Positions 1 through 8,621 of a DNA stretch of 64,000 nt are shown here, one piece after another (the first letter of the stretch is position 1; every line of letters begins with the position of its first letter). The translations under genes and the position numbers were made by a program. The notes beneath the pieces are model-generated. The model saw only the letters and a list, made by a program, of their open reading frames with translations, had not been told where the DNA came from and ran no database searches. This stretch comes from Rheinheimera aquimaris (GTDB lineage Bacteria; Pseudomonadota; Gammaproteobacteria; Enterobacterales; Alteromonadaceae): positions 186,001 through 250,000 of the forward strand of contig NZ_JAJAVQ010000002.1 of the NCBI RefSeq assembly GCF_020531985.1, given 5' to 3'.

Positions 1-545
1 TAAGCGGCGTCCAGCTGACTGGTCAGGGTAATATCGCCGGAAAAATTCAGGGCGGTAATGGTCAGTTCAATTGCCATCAAGTGCGTATTGGCTTGCGACA
101 CGAAACGGCGGCTTGTTATGCGCAGCTGTTTGCCGCTTTTACTGCTCCAGTGCATGTCACGCTGCAGCACACCCTGCTGCATATCCAGCGTGCGCTGATG
201 TGAGCTTGCTGTGGCAACGCTGACAGTTTCACCATCCAGCTGCAGTTGCAGCACTTTACCGTTAGCGACCTGCAGCATTTTATGGTTATTGCGGGCAAAA
301 CCGTACGCTGACTCACCATAGTGAATTGGCTCGCTGCTGAAGACACCGTTTAAATAAGTGCCTTCACAGCTGGCGACGCCCTTGGGTGCGCCTTCTTCCA
401 GCGTGCCACGGCTGCCGATATAGCCATTTGCCAGGCTAAGCAGGGTTTCCTGCAGTAAAAGATGTTGTGGCTGATAATGGCTGTCGGTCAGCGTCCAGGG
501 AGCGACGGTCAGAGGCCGTACCGTAGCGGCAGGATGTAACGACAT
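1..545 (-). CDS. Glycoside hydrolase family 65 protein (disaccharide phosphorylase type), N-terminal part, cut by window edge
   Basis: About 181 N-terminal residues are present; the frame stays open to base 1. I read W17, then ETLLSLANGYIGSRGTLEE (residues 33-51) and GTYLNGVFSSEPIHYGESAYG-like sequence, followed by a beta-rich stretch with LDMQQGVLQRDMHW and SQLDA. This pattern is that of the N-terminal beta-sandwich of GH65 enzymes (maltose, kojibiose, trehalose or nigerose phosphorylases). The catalytic barrel with the acidic residue lies outside the window, so the substrate cannot be told. The ATG at 545 follows an AGGT a few bases upstream. It diverges from an MFS carrier across a LacI-type operator, which fits a disaccharide uptake and phosphorolysis unit in the cytoplasm. 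Confidence 0.85.
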   Translation of the reverse strand, partial: MSLHPAATVRPLTVAPWTLTDSHYQPQHLLLQETLLSLANGYIGSRGTLEEGAPKGVASCEGTYLNGVFSSEPIHYGESAYGFARNNHKMLQVANGKVLQLQLDGETVSVATASSHQRTLDMQQGVLQRDMHWSSKSGKQLRITSRRFVSQANTHLMAIELTITALNFSGDITLTSQLDAA

Positions 546-591
546 AAAGCGTACCTGATAAATTGCAGTAAATATGCTTAATATACAGCTT

Positions 592-607
592 TTGCAATCG
601 ATTGCAA
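592..607. promoter_or_regulatory. LacI/GalR-type operator between divergent GH65 and MFS genes
   Basis: The 16 bases TTGCAATCGATTGCAA form a perfect palindrome with a central CG. LacI/GalR-family operators are typically such palindromes around a central CG. It lies between the divergent starts at 545 and 711, so one bound repressor could control both. No LacI-family gene is in the window; it may lie beyond the left edge. Confidence 0.65.
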
Positions 608-710
608 TATGCGGTAAAACCGTTGTATAGTGCAAAATGTCAGCAAACAGTCTGACAACAGGGTAAAACAACAATAGCTGTATAAACGGCATAAAAATGA
701 GAACCAGACT

Positions 711-1937
711 ATGGCCACTTTGCGTATCCGCTTGTCGCTGCTACTGACCTACTTTGTGTTTGCTATTTTGCTAAACAGTGTTGGTACTGTGGTATTGCAG
801 GTGATCCACACTTATCAGATCAGTAAATCTGCCGCCAGCGTGCTGGAAGGTTTTAAAGATATTCCCATTGCTGTGGTGTCCTTTCTGATTGCCGCTTATC
901 TGCCCCGCCTGGGTTACAAGCGGGCGCTACAGCTGGCTCTGACTTTGGTGACAGCAGCCTGTGTGCTGATGCCGCTGGTGCCGGCATTCTGGACCACCAA
1001 ACTGCTGTTCTTTACTGTTGGCGCCAGTTTTGCGCTGGTTAAAGTGTCGGTATACGCCAGCATTGGCGTAGTAACCCGTAGTAAGGCCGAACATGCATCG
1101 CTGCTGAACTTTATCGAAGGCGGCTTTATGCTGGGAGTATTATCCGGCTACTGGCTGTTTTCGGCTTTTATGGACCCTGCTGCGCCGCAATCCAGCGGTT
1201 GGCTGCAGGTATATTGGCTGCTGGCCTTGCTGTGCGTGGCTAATTTGGTATTGCTAAGCAGTACCTCCTTTCCAACGCCGGAGTTACCTGCAGTGCAGCC
1301 GTTTCGGCAGGATTTTATCGCCATGCTGCAGCTGGTATATAAACCGCTGGTGTTTGTGTTTGTGTTGTCGGCGTTCTTGTATGTGTTGATTGAACAGGGT
1401 ATTGGCAGTTGGCTGCCAACCTTTAACAATGAAGTGCTGGCGCTGCCCAATCAGTTGAGTGTACAGCTAACCAGCATTTTTGCCGCCAGCCTGGCGCTTG
1501 GCAGGATCCTGGCCGGCGTAGTGCTAAAGAAAATATCTTGGTACAGCCTGTTAAATGGCTGCCTGCTGGCAATGGCATTATTGATCATACTGACATTGCC
1601 GCTGACGCACGATATTCACGTTGATGCCGATGTCAGTCTGCTCAGCGCGCCGCTGGCTGCCTATCTGTTCCCGCTGATCGGGTTATTTATGGCGCCGGTG
1701 TACCCGGTGATTAACTCAGTGATCTTAAGCGCACTGCCCAAGGCGCAGCATGCCGCGATGACCGGCCTTATCGTGGTGTTTTCCGCGCTTGGCGGCACCA
1801 CCGGCTCAATGGTTACCGGTTATACCTTTGCCAACTTTAACGGCCAGACCGCGTTTTATTTATGCCTGTTACCACTCAGTTTATTGTTGTTGTCGGTTGG
1901 TTTATTTCATCGTCAGAGCAAGCTCGTCACGGTCTGA
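711..1937 (+). CDS. MFS transporter, probable sugar carrier
   Basis: 408 residues, almost entirely hydrophobic, with about 12 membrane segments in two halves; an inner-membrane major facilitator. The look is that of the FucP/TsgA branch (early VLQVIH, EGFKDIP, then GASFALVKVSVYASIG and SLLNFIEGGFMLG in the first half). No periplasmic or ATPase domain. Start ATG is preceded by GAGAACC, a weak ribosome site. It diverges from the GH65 gene and shares the palindromic operator at 592-607, so the inferred cargo is a disaccharide or its product. No terminator is seen before the next MFS gene at about 2.0 kb. The family call is firm, the substrate is inference from the neighbour. Confidence 0.8.
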   Translation: MATLRIRLSLLLTYFVFAILLNSVGTVVLQVIHTYQISKSAASVLEGFKDIPIAVVSFLIAAYLPRLGYKRALQLALTLVTAACVLMPLVPAFWTTKLLFFTVGASFALVKVSVYASIGVVTRSKAEHASLLNFIEGGFMLGVLSGYWLFSAFMDPAAPQSSGWLQVYWLLALLCVANLVLLSSTSFPTPELPAVQPFRQDFIAMLQLVYKPLVFVFVLSAFLYVLIEQGIGSWLPTFNNEVLALPNQLSVQLTSIFAASLALGRILAGVVLKKISWYSLLNGCLLAMALLIILTLPLTHDIHVDADVSLLSAPLAAYLFPLIGLFMAPVYPVINSVILSALPKAQHAAMTGLIVVFSALGGTTGSMVTGYTFANFNGQTAFYLCLLPLSLLLLSVGLFHRQSKLVTV

Positions 1938-2025
1938 TAGCCGTTAAATAGGATGGAAATACGCTTAAAGCCAGTGTGTTCTGTGCTACACTGGCGCGCT
2001 TATTTCAGTGGTTAATTCTTATCTG

Positions 2026-3390
2026 ATGCATCATTTGAATTCGTTAGAAAAACGCTCTGCGGTTGCGCTGGCGCTGGTGTTTTCCAGCCGCATGCTGGGG
2101 CTGTTTATGTTGCTACCGGTGTTTGCGTTGTATGGCCGCGAGCTCACCGGTTTTTCACCCTTATGGATTGGCCTGGCCATTGGTGCTTATGGCCTTACTC
2201 AGGCAATACTGCAAATTCCGCTTGGCTGGTTATCTGATCGCATAGGCCGGCACAAAGTGATGCTGGGTGGCCTGGCGTTGTTCGCACTGGGGTCAGTGGT
2301 AGCGGCACTGGCTGACTCGGTGTACATGGTGACGTTGGGCCGGGTGCTGCAGGGCGCAGGTGCTATAGCCGGTGCCGTGCTGGCATTGGCGGCAGATCTT
2401 ACCCGCGATGAACAGCGGCCTAAAGTGATGGCGATTATCGGTGCCAGTATTGGCTTAAGCTTTGCCTTAGCGATGGTACTGGGGCCGCTGCTGGCGAAAT
2501 GGACTGGTTTAAGCGGCGTGTTCTGGGCGACCGCCGTGCTGGCCTGTGCGGCTATGTTACTGGTGGCTTTTGTGGTGCCGAAAAGTGTCAGTAAAGCGCC
2601 GATGGCAGAAACGCTGGCATTGCCACAAAGCCTGGGGGCGATGCTAAAACACCGCCAGCTGCTGCAACTGGACATGGGCGTCATGCTGCTGCATTTAATG
2701 CTGACCGCAATGTTTGTTGTGCTGCCGTCACTGCTGCAGAACTACGGCATGCAGCCGGTCAAGCATTGGCAGTTTTATCTGCCGGTGCTGCTTGGCTCTT
2801 TTGTGCTGATGATCCCGATGATGATTATTGCTATGCGCAAGTCACAGGAAAAAGGCTTTTTCCTGCTGGCGGTAGCCTTGCTGATAACGGCTATGTTGAT
2901 AGTTTTGTTGTTGCCGGGCTTTATCACGCTGACCTTAGCAGTAGTGTTATTTTTTATCGGTTTTAACTTTCTGGAAGCCAGTTTGCCGGCGTTGGTATCG
3001 CGCATAGCGCCGGCCGGGCAGCGTGGCAGCGCTATGGGCATTTATTCCAGCAGCCAGTTTTTCGGCGCTTTTTTAGGCGGCGCAGCCGGCGGTGCCGTCG
3101 TGCAACATTTTGGCTACCAAGCTCTGTTTGCTGTACTGGCGGTTATTGGTTTAATATGGCTGGCAGTGGCCAGCACCCTTTCTATTCCGCCACGCGCGCA
3201 GCGCTTATCTTTGGCGGTATCGGTACAGACGGAACATCAGGCTAATCAGTTAGCTGCGCAACTAACGGCGTTAGCCGGGGTGCAGGAAGTGACATTGCTA
3301 CTGGCAGAACAACGCTGTTATCTGAAAGTCAGCTCAGCACAATTTGACACAGCGCAGGCGCAGGCGGTGATCGCCGCTGCCGGGGCTTAA
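2026..3390 (+). CDS. yajR: YajR family MFS transporter
   Basis: 454 residues from the ATG at 2026, the same length as Escherichia coli YajR; an in-frame GTG at 2008 would add six residues, and neither start has a clear ribosome site. Signature stretches: SSRMLGLFMLLPVFALYG, IGLAIGAYGLTQAILQIPLG, LSDRIGRHKVMLGGL (motif A between TM2 and TM3), ALAADLTRDEQRPKVMAIIG, MGIYSSSQFFGAFLGG. Twelve membrane segments are followed from about residue 390 by a soluble C-terminal tail of about 65 residues (QTEHQANQLAAQLTALAGVQEV and so on) matching the ferredoxin-like YAM domain known from YajR. Physiological substrate of the family is unknown. It precedes ssb by 21 bp and may be co-transcribed. Confidence 0.9.
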   Translation: MHHLNSLEKRSAVALALVFSSRMLGLFMLLPVFALYGRELTGFSPLWIGLAIGAYGLTQAILQIPLGWLSDRIGRHKVMLGGLALFALGSVVAALADSVYMVTLGRVLQGAGAIAGAVLALAADLTRDEQRPKVMAIIGASIGLSFALAMVLGPLLAKWTGLSGVFWATAVLACAAMLLVAFVVPKSVSKAPMAETLALPQSLGAMLKHRQLLQLDMGVMLLHLMLTAMFVVLPSLLQNYGMQPVKHWQFYLPVLLGSFVLMIPMMIIAMRKSQEKGFFLLAVALLITAMLIVLLLPGFITLTLAVVLFFIGFNFLEASLPALVSRIAPAGQRGSAMGIYSSSQFFGAFLGGAAGGAVVQHFGYQALFAVLAVIGLIWLAVASTLSIPPRAQRLSLAVSVQTEHQANQLAAQLTALAGVQEVTLLLAEQRCYLKVSSAQFDTAQAQAVIAAAGA

Positions 3391-3411
3391 TTATTTTTTA
3401 GGAGAATTCGC

Positions 3412-4026
3412 ATGGCGCGTGGCATTAATAAAGTCATTCTGATTGGTAATCTGGGCACGGACCCGGAAGTACGCTATATGCCGCAAGGTGGTGCTGTGGC
3501 TAACTTAACGGTGGCGACATCAGAAAGCTGGACAGATAAAGCGACTAACGAACGTAAAGAACAAACTGAATGGCACCGCGTGGTGATTTATCAGCGTTTG
3601 GCCGAAATTGCCGGTGAGTACCTGCGTAAAGGCAGCAAAGTTTATATTGAAGGTAAACTGAAAACCCGCAAATGGCAGGATAAAGACGGCGTTGAGCGTT
3701 ACACCACGGAAATTATTGCTAACGAGCTGCAAATGTTAGATGGCCGTGGTGAAGGCCAGCAACAAGGCGGTGGTATGGGTGGCGGCCAGCAAGGTGGTTA
3801 CCAGAAACCTGCTGCGCCACAAGGTGGCTACCAGCAAGCGGCACCACAGCAGGCTTACCAGGCACCGGCACAAGGTGGTTATCAGCAAGCGGCACCACAG
3901 CAACAAAGCGGTGGTTACCAGCAACGTCCGGCCCAGCCGCAAGGTGGTTACCAGCAGCCGGCACAGCCGCAGCAACGCGCGCCGATGGAACCGCCAATCG
4001 ACTTTGATGACGATATTCCGTTCTAG
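3412..4026 (+). CDS. ssb: Single-stranded DNA-binding protein
   Basis: 204 residues. The first 110 form the OB fold ([66 protein letters not shown]-like). Residues about 115-190 are a low-complexity linker built on repeated QGGYQQ(A)APQQ units, followed by the acidic tip [11 protein letters not shown] that docks DNA replication and repair partners. Binds ssDNA as a tetramer during replication, repair and recombination. A strong GGAG ribosome site sits 7-8 bases before the ATG. The gene is followed by a rho-independent terminator at 4056. The linker is longer and more repetitive than in E. coli (178 aa total there). Confidence 0.97.
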   Translation: MARGINKVILIGNLGTDPEVRYMPQGGAVANLTVATSESWTDKATNERKEQTEWHRVVIYQRLAEIAGEYLRKGSKVYIEGKLKTRKWQDKDGVERYTTEIIANELQMLDGRGEGQQQGGGMGGGQQGGYQKPAAPQGGYQQAAPQQAYQAPAQGGYQQAAPQQQSGGYQQRPAQPQGGYQQPAQPQQRAPMEPPIDFDDDIPF

Positions 4027-4055
4027 AATTACAGTTCTAAACGCATTATCTGCAG

Positions 4056-4080
4056 AGACCTGTTTTTACAGGTCTTTTTT
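4056..4080 (+). terminator. Rho-independent terminator after ssb
   Basis: AGACCTGT-TTTT-ACAGGTCT gives an 8-bp stem with a 4-base loop followed by a run of T, 30 bases after the ssb stop. Confidence 0.85.
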
Positions 4081-4140
4081 ATTTCCGCATCTGTCAATCT
4101 TGAAACTGCCCAGGCTGGACCCCATTGCCTTTATAGTTTT

Positions 4141-4154
4141 ATACCATATGGTAT
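4141..4154. promoter_or_regulatory. Palindrome upstream of luciferase-like monooxygenase, candidate operator
   Basis: ATACCATATGGTAT is a perfect 14-base palindrome lying 35 bases before the monooxygenase ATG, in an AT-rich stretch that should hold its promoter. The cognate regulator is not known; no divergent regulator gene is adjacent. Confidence 0.4.
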
Positions 4155-4188
4155 GTAATTAAGCTGTGTACAGCAATGTGGAGAATTC

Positions 4189-5172
4189 ATGATCCCTTTA
4201 TCTATTCTGGACCTGGCGCCTGTATCAGCGGGCAGTACTGTGGCCGACAGCTTTGCCGCCAGCAAAGCACTGGCGCAACTGGCTGAAACGCTGGGTTACC
4301 ATCGTTACTGGCTGGCCGAGCACCACAATATGCCAGGCATTGCCAGTGCAGCAACGTCTTTGCTGATCAGCCACTTAGCCGCCGCTACATCACGTATCCG
4401 CTTGGGAGCCGGTGGTATTATGCTGCCGAATCATTCGCCGCTGGTGATTGCCGAGCAGTTTGGCACCCTGGCAACCTTATACCCGGACCGTATCGATTTG
4501 GGTTTGGGCAGAGCGCCGGGCAGTGATCAGGTGACGGCCCGGGCACTGCGGCGTAATCAGGTTGAAACGGAAGCCCAGTTTCCGGCCGATATCGCCCAGC
4601 TGCTGCAGTATTTTGCTGAGGCACAACCTGGTCAGCCGGTGCAGGCGGTGCCCGGCCAGGGGCTGCATGTGCCATTGTGGATCCTGGGGTCAAGTTTATA
4701 TGGTGCGCAATTGGCCGCGCAGCTGGGCTTACCCTATGCGTTTGCCTCGCATTTTGCGCCGGGCATGATGCAGCAGGCAGCAGAGCTGTACCGGCGTGAA
4801 TTTAAACCTTCGGCGCAGCTGGACAAGCCGTATCTGATGCTGGGGCTGAATGTGTTTGCGGCTGACACTACTGCAGAAGCCAAGCGCTTATTTACCTCTG
4901 TGCAGCAGCAGTTTGTTAATCTGGCGCGCGGCACGCCCGGCTTACTGCCAGCACCGGTGGACAGCATCGACAGCATCTGGCAGCCACATGAAAAAGCCTA
5001 TGTACAAAACGCACTGTCCTGCTCTGTGGTCGGTGATGCGCAAGCCGTGAAACAAGGTATTACTGACTTTATTGCCCGCTATCAGCCGGACGAACTGATG
5101 CTAACCAGCATGATGCATGACCCGGCGGCACGGCAGCATAGCTACCGGTTAGCGGCAGAGCTTATAAATTGA
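4189..5172 (+). CDS. Luciferase-like flavin monooxygenase (LLM class)
   Basis: 327 residues, single TIM-barrel domain. Conserved stretches: [13 protein letters not shown] at the N-terminus, [68 protein letters not shown]. These are typical of the bacterial luciferase-like group that contains E. coli YhbW and uses reduced FMN. The substrate is unknown. Start is ATG 4189 with GTGGAGA upstream. The gene is isolated between the ssb terminator and an AT-rich hairpin, so probably monocistronic, with a palindrome just upstream that could serve regulation. It opens a run of oxidoreductase genes to 9.4 kb. Confidence 0.88.
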   Translation: MIPLSILDLAPVSAGSTVADSFAASKALAQLAETLGYHRYWLAEHHNMPGIASAATSLLISHLAAATSRIRLGAGGIMLPNHSPLVIAEQFGTLATLYPDRIDLGLGRAPGSDQVTARALRRNQVETEAQFPADIAQLLQYFAEAQPGQPVQAVPGQGLHVPLWILGSSLYGAQLAAQLGLPYAFASHFAPGMMQQAAELYRREFKPSAQLDKPYLMLGLNVFAADTTAEAKRLFTSVQQQFVNLARGTPGLLPAPVDSIDSIWQPHEKAYVQNALSCSVVGDAQAVKQGITDFIARYQPDELMLTSMMHDPAARQHSYRLAAELIN

Positions 5173-5196
5173 TAATGGAATTATCAAATTTTATTT
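5169..5196 (+). terminator. Likely terminator after luciferase-like monooxygenase
   Basis: TTGATAAT-GGA-ATTATCAA followed by ATTTTATTT; an 8-bp AU-rich stem that includes the stop codon. Weak in G+C, hence moderate confidence. Confidence 0.45.
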
Positions 5197-5308
5197 GAAA
5201 GTAATTCGTGATTTTATAGCTTTTTTCTAAGCCACTGTGAGTTTACGCTAATTACAGCACGTTGATGCGGTGCTGATACAAGTTAACAACTTACAGTGGA
5301 GGGCTTTT

Positions 5309-6319
5309 ATGAAAGCCATAGGTTACAAACATGCTCATGCGATTAGTGAGAATAAATTAGTCGATATCGAATTACCGGCACCTGTAGCAAGCGGCCACGA
5401 TTTACTGGTTGAAGTAAAAGCGATTTCAGTTAATCCGGTCGATACCAAAATACGCAACAACGTCAGCGCAGCAGATAACGGCTACAAAGTGCTGGGCTGG
5501 GACGCTGTGGCAGTTGTGAAAGCTGTCGGCGACAAAGTATCCTTATTTCAGCCTGGTGACAGGGTCTGGTATGCCGGAGACATATCCCGGTCAGGCAGCA
5601 ATGCCGAGTTGCAACTGGTTGATGAGCGCATTGTTGGTTTTGCTCCTGATAGCCTGACCGATGCAGAAGCTGCTGCCTTACCCTTAACGGCAATTACCGC
5701 ATGGGAAATGTTGTTTGACCGCCTGCAGATCCAACCGGGTAAGCAGCATAGCGGGCAAAGCGTGCTAATCATAGGTGCAGCCGGCGGTGTTGGTTCCATT
5801 TTAGTGCAGCTCGCCCGTAAATTGACGGCGGCAACCGTGATCGGTACTGCATCGCGCCCGGAAACACAAACCTGGCTGACACAGCTAGGTGCTCATCATG
5901 TCATTGATCATAGCCAGTCTCTTAGCCAGCAATTAAAGCAATTGGGTATCGGACAAGTCAGCCATGTGATCAGCCTCAACAATAGCAGCGAACATTACGC
6001 AGAAATTATTGAAAGCCTGCAACCACAGGGTAAATTTGGCCTGATCGATGATCCAGAGTCGCTTGATGCCACCAAGCTTAAACGCAAGAGTTTGTCATTG
6101 CACTGGGAGCTAATGTTTACCCGATCTTTATACCAGACAGACGACATGATAGCGCAACATCGTTTACTCAATGAGATTGCCAGGCTGATTGACGACGGCA
6201 TTCTGGTTACCACTGTAGGCAGTCATTTTGGCCGTATCAATGCTGAGAATCTCTACCGCGCCCATCAACTGCTGGAATCGCAAAAAGCCCGCGGCAAGAT
6301 TGTGCTGGAGGGGTTTTAA
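5309..6319 (+). CDS. Zinc-independent alcohol dehydrogenase / quinone oxidoreductase family protein
   Basis: 336 residues from ATG 5309, chosen because GTGGAGG lies 8 bases upstream; a longer frame from 5270 lacks a ribosome site. Medium-chain dehydrogenase: N-terminal GroES-like domain (SVNPVDTKIRNN, LGWDAVAVVKAVG, PGDRVWYAGDI), then the Rossmann domain with IIGAAGGVGSILVQLARKL binding NADPH. The structural-zinc cysteine cluster is missing, as in quinone reductase-like members. Closest in pattern to the zinc-binding-type alcohol dehydrogenase family 1 (ADH_fam_1) group. The GTG start of the next gene lies one base after the stop, so it is co-transcribed with the ABM monooxygenase and MRJP-like gene. 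Confidence 0.85.
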   Translation: MKAIGYKHAHAISENKLVDIELPAPVASGHDLLVEVKAISVNPVDTKIRNNVSAADNGYKVLGWDAVAVVKAVGDKVSLFQPGDRVWYAGDISRSGSNAELQLVDERIVGFAPDSLTDAEAAALPLTAITAWEMLFDRLQIQPGKQHSGQSVLIIGAAGGVGSILVQLARKLTAATVIGTASRPETQTWLTQLGAHHVIDHSQSLSQQLKQLGIGQVSHVISLNNSSEHYAEIIESLQPQGKFGLIDDPESLDATKLKRKSLSLHWELMFTRSLYQTDDMIAQHRLLNEIARLIDDGILVTTVGSHFGRINAENLYRAHQLLESQKARGKIVLEGF

Positions 6320-6320
6320 A

Positions 6321-6605
6321 GTGTTGACGTTAGTTGCCGAAATCGTTGCCGAGCCCGGTGTGGCGAAACAGTTGAAGCCCCTGTTAGAGCAGCTTGTTGG
6401 CCTGACACGCAAAGAATATGGCTGTATCAGTTATGAGCTGTATCAGGAATCTGAAACGCATTTTCTGATGTTTGAAGAGTGGCTTGACCAAGCGGCATTA
6501 GACAAGCATATGGCCTCAGTTCATTTTGCCGAATTCAATGCCGCTGCAACACAATCTAATCTGCTGCAGCAGGTAAAAATCAGATACCTGTCGCGCCTGA
6601 ACTAA
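6321..6605 (+). CDS. Antibiotic biosynthesis monooxygenase (ABM) / YgiN-like quinol monooxygenase
   Basis: 94 residues from the GTG at 6321, with GGAGGGG 7-8 bases upstream inside the preceding gene; an upstream in-frame ATG at 6228 lies deep within the dehydrogenase and has no ribosome site. The pattern LVAEIVAEPGVAKQLKPLL, EYGCISYELYQ, FLMFEEWLDQAALDKHMAS, HFAEF is that of the dimeric ferredoxin-like ABM fold; YgiN-type members oxidise quinols without cofactor. Co-occurrence with a quinone-reductase-type dehydrogenase one base upstream supports a small quinone or electrophile redox unit, though no substrate can be read from sequence. Confidence 0.82.
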   Translation: MLTLVAEIVAEPGVAKQLKPLLEQLVGLTRKEYGCISYELYQESETHFLMFEEWLDQAALDKHMASVHFAEFNAAATQSNLLQQVKIRYLSRLN

Positions 6606-6620
6606 AACCGGAGACCATTA

Positions 6621-7694
6621 ATGAAAGCACTAATTTTATCCGCAGCTGTGTTGCTGCTCACACCCACCAGTTGGGTGATTGCTGCACAAACGAAAGGCAG
6701 TTTGGAAACTGTGGCTGAACTTCCGATCCGGCCGGGCAATGTTAGCGTGACCCGTGATGGCAGAGTCTTTGCCACTGTTCACCCATTGGATACGCCATCT
6801 GGCTTGCAATTGATTGAGATTAATCGTAGTACAGGTCAGTTCACCGCCTGGCCATCTGAACAACTTCAGAAAACAGGCAGCGCCAATGATGCACAATTCG
6901 ATACTTTACTAGGCATTACGCAGGACGGTGATAAGCACCTATGGGTAGTGGACATGGGGTTGGAGCTTGGCCAAACCCGGATCTGGGGTTTTTCCGTTGC
7001 AGACGGCAGCCTGTACAGGAAAATCACACTATCTCAGGAGCTGGCGCCACGCGGTAGTTTTATTCAGGATCTGGTTACCGATTCAGCGGCAGGTTGGATA
7101 TATCTGGCCGATATCGCCAACCCGGGCTTGCTGGCAGTTCGGATAACAGATGGTTTTACCGTAAGGTTTTCACATCATCCCTCCTTACAGGCTGAACCTG
7201 ACGCCGTTATGCAAGTGGACGGCAAACCTACGTTGTTTAATGGTGAGATTGCCAGTGTTGCCGTTAATCCATTGGCATTGTCAGCAGATGGTAAAACGCT
7301 GTTTTATGGCGCGATGAATGGCCGCAACTGGTATCAGCTATCTACTACAGCTTTACAAAGTGGGGATACGGAACAGATTGCGGCAACAGTATCTCTGGTT
7401 GGCGAAAAGCCGGTATCAGATGGTGCCACAACGTCAAAGCAGGGCATTCACTACTTCACCAATCTCAATAACAACGCTATTGATGTGCTGGACACTAGCG
7501 GCAAACTGACTACGTTGGTGCAATCCCCTTTGCTGGATTGGCCGGACAGCGTGCAATTTGGCGAAACCGGCTGGCTTTATATTTCGGTTAATCAACTACA
7601 TAAAGCCAAAGCATTTAATGGCAAGGCTGAAACTGCAGTGCCCCCTTACCGCATTATGCGGGTTTGGACGGGGGATGAGGCGGTTCGGCGTTAA
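6621..7694 (+). CDS. Secreted Yellow/major royal jelly protein (MRJP) family protein
   Basis: 357 residues with a clear Sec signal peptide (MKALILSAAVLLLTPTSWVIAAQ; cleavage likely after AA near residue 22). The rest reads as a beta-propeller: RPGNVSVTRDGRVFATVHP, LLGITQDGDKHLWVVDMG, FIQDLVTDSAAGWIYLADIANPGLLAVRI, GEIASVAVNPLALSADGKTLFYGAMNGRNWYQLST, GEKPVSDGATTSKQGIHYFTN. These blocks match the MRJP/Yellow family, whose insect members include dopachrome-conversion proteins; bacterial members are of unknown role. It follows the ABM gene by 15 bp with a GGAG ribosome site and is the last gene of the three-gene unit, ended by the hairpin at 7703. Confidence 0.8.
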   Translation: MKALILSAAVLLLTPTSWVIAAQTKGSLETVAELPIRPGNVSVTRDGRVFATVHPLDTPSGLQLIEINRSTGQFTAWPSEQLQKTGSANDAQFDTLLGITQDGDKHLWVVDMGLELGQTRIWGFSVADGSLYRKITLSQELAPRGSFIQDLVTDSAAGWIYLADIANPGLLAVRITDGFTVRFSHHPSLQAEPDAVMQVDGKPTLFNGEIASVAVNPLALSADGKTLFYGAMNGRNWYQLSTTALQSGDTEQIAATVSLVGEKPVSDGATTSKQGIHYFTNLNNNAIDVLDTSGKLTTLVQSPLLDWPDSVQFGETGWLYISVNQLHKAKAFNGKAETAVPPYRIMRVWTGDEAVRR

Positions 7695-7702
7695 CAGAAC
7701 AG

Positions 7703-7737
7703 ACCCGCTACTCTGCTGCGATGCCTCTGTAGCGGGT
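7703..7737. terminator. Hairpin between convergent MRJP-like and SDR genes
   Basis: ACCCGCTAC and GTAGCGGGT form a 9-bp perfect stem around a 17-base loop, in the 65-base gap between convergent genes. T content after the stem is modest on the plus strand (TGTATTT), so it may be a bidirectional or weak terminator. Confidence 0.5.
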
Positions 7738-7759
7738 TGTATTTGCGGCAAAAACACTT

Positions 7760-8545
7760 TTACTTCTTAAGATAGCGGGCGCCTGGGTTGGCATTGCCAA
7801 ACTTCTGGCTAAGCTGACGACGCTGAGCTTCGTAGTTCAGCCAGTCTGAGCCATCCTGTAACGGCGGAATTGTTACGACTTCTCCGGCATCAAGCCCCGC
7901 GAGGGCGGCATCAACCATATCCGTTGTGCTCATAACAATTTCATCCGGCAGCTGCTGGTGGGACAAGCCGGCTACCTGCCAGAAATCGGTTGCTGTAGCG
8001 CCGGGTAAGACGGCTTGCACCTGAATGCCGGAGTCGGCAAGCTCGTGTTGCAGAGACTGTGTTAATGCCAACACATATGCTTTGGTCGCGCCATATACCC
8101 CATTAAGTATCTCAGGCCCTACTGCAACGATAGAGGCAATGTTAATGATGGTGCCCCCGCCTCTTCTAACAAAAGCCGGTACCGCAGCATAGGTCAGGCG
8201 TGTTAGCGCAGTAACATTGATATCAATCATGTTGACCATGTCATCAACATTTGTTTGTAACAGTGTAGATACAGCACCAAAACCGGCATTGTTAACCAGA
8301 AAACTAACCTGCCCTGTTTTCAGTATGTCCTCCACAATGGCAGATCCCGCCGGGGTTGCCAGATCGGCAGGTACAATTTGAATATTGACGTCGTGCTCTT
8401 GGCTAATCCTCTGTGCTACCTGTTTTAATCGATCAGTATTACGAGCTACCAGTACCAGATCATAACCGCGACGCGCCAGGCGGTCGGCGTAAACCGCGCC
8501 AATTCCTGATGAAGCGCCGGTAATAAGTGCAGTATTGCGTGACAT
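7760..8545 (-). CDS. Short-chain dehydrogenase/reductase
   Basis: 261 residues, classical SDR. N-terminal TGASSGIG binds the dinucleotide, NNAG appears near residue 90 (LVNNAGFGAVS), the catalytic serine is in INIASIVA and the YxxxK pair in GVYGATKAYVLAL. Followed by the usual PGATATDFW loop. Basic residues after the second beta strand (VARNTDRLKQV) favour NADPH. Substrate unknown. It is transcribed after the related SDR at 8.6-9.4 kb, 76 bases apart with no obvious terminator, so the two probably share a promoter facing the GlxA-type regulator. Confidence 0.88.
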   Translation of the reverse strand: MSRNTALITGASSGIGAVYADRLARRGYDLVLVARNTDRLKQVAQRISQEHDVNIQIVPADLATPAGSAIVEDILKTGQVSFLVNNAGFGAVSTLLQTNVDDMVNMIDINVTALTRLTYAAVPAFVRRGGGTIINIASIVAVGPEILNGVYGATKAYVLALTQSLQHELADSGIQVQAVLPGATATDFWQVAGLSHQQLPDEIVMSTTDMVDAALAGLDAGEVVTIPPLQDGSDWLNYEAQRRQLSQKFGNANPGARYLKK

Positions 8546-8621
8546 AATGGTTCTCCGTTTATTCAGTGTTTAGTAATAAGGCTTTGCTGGCCCCGGCAGG
8601 CAAATAGCCGGGGTTTGTAGC

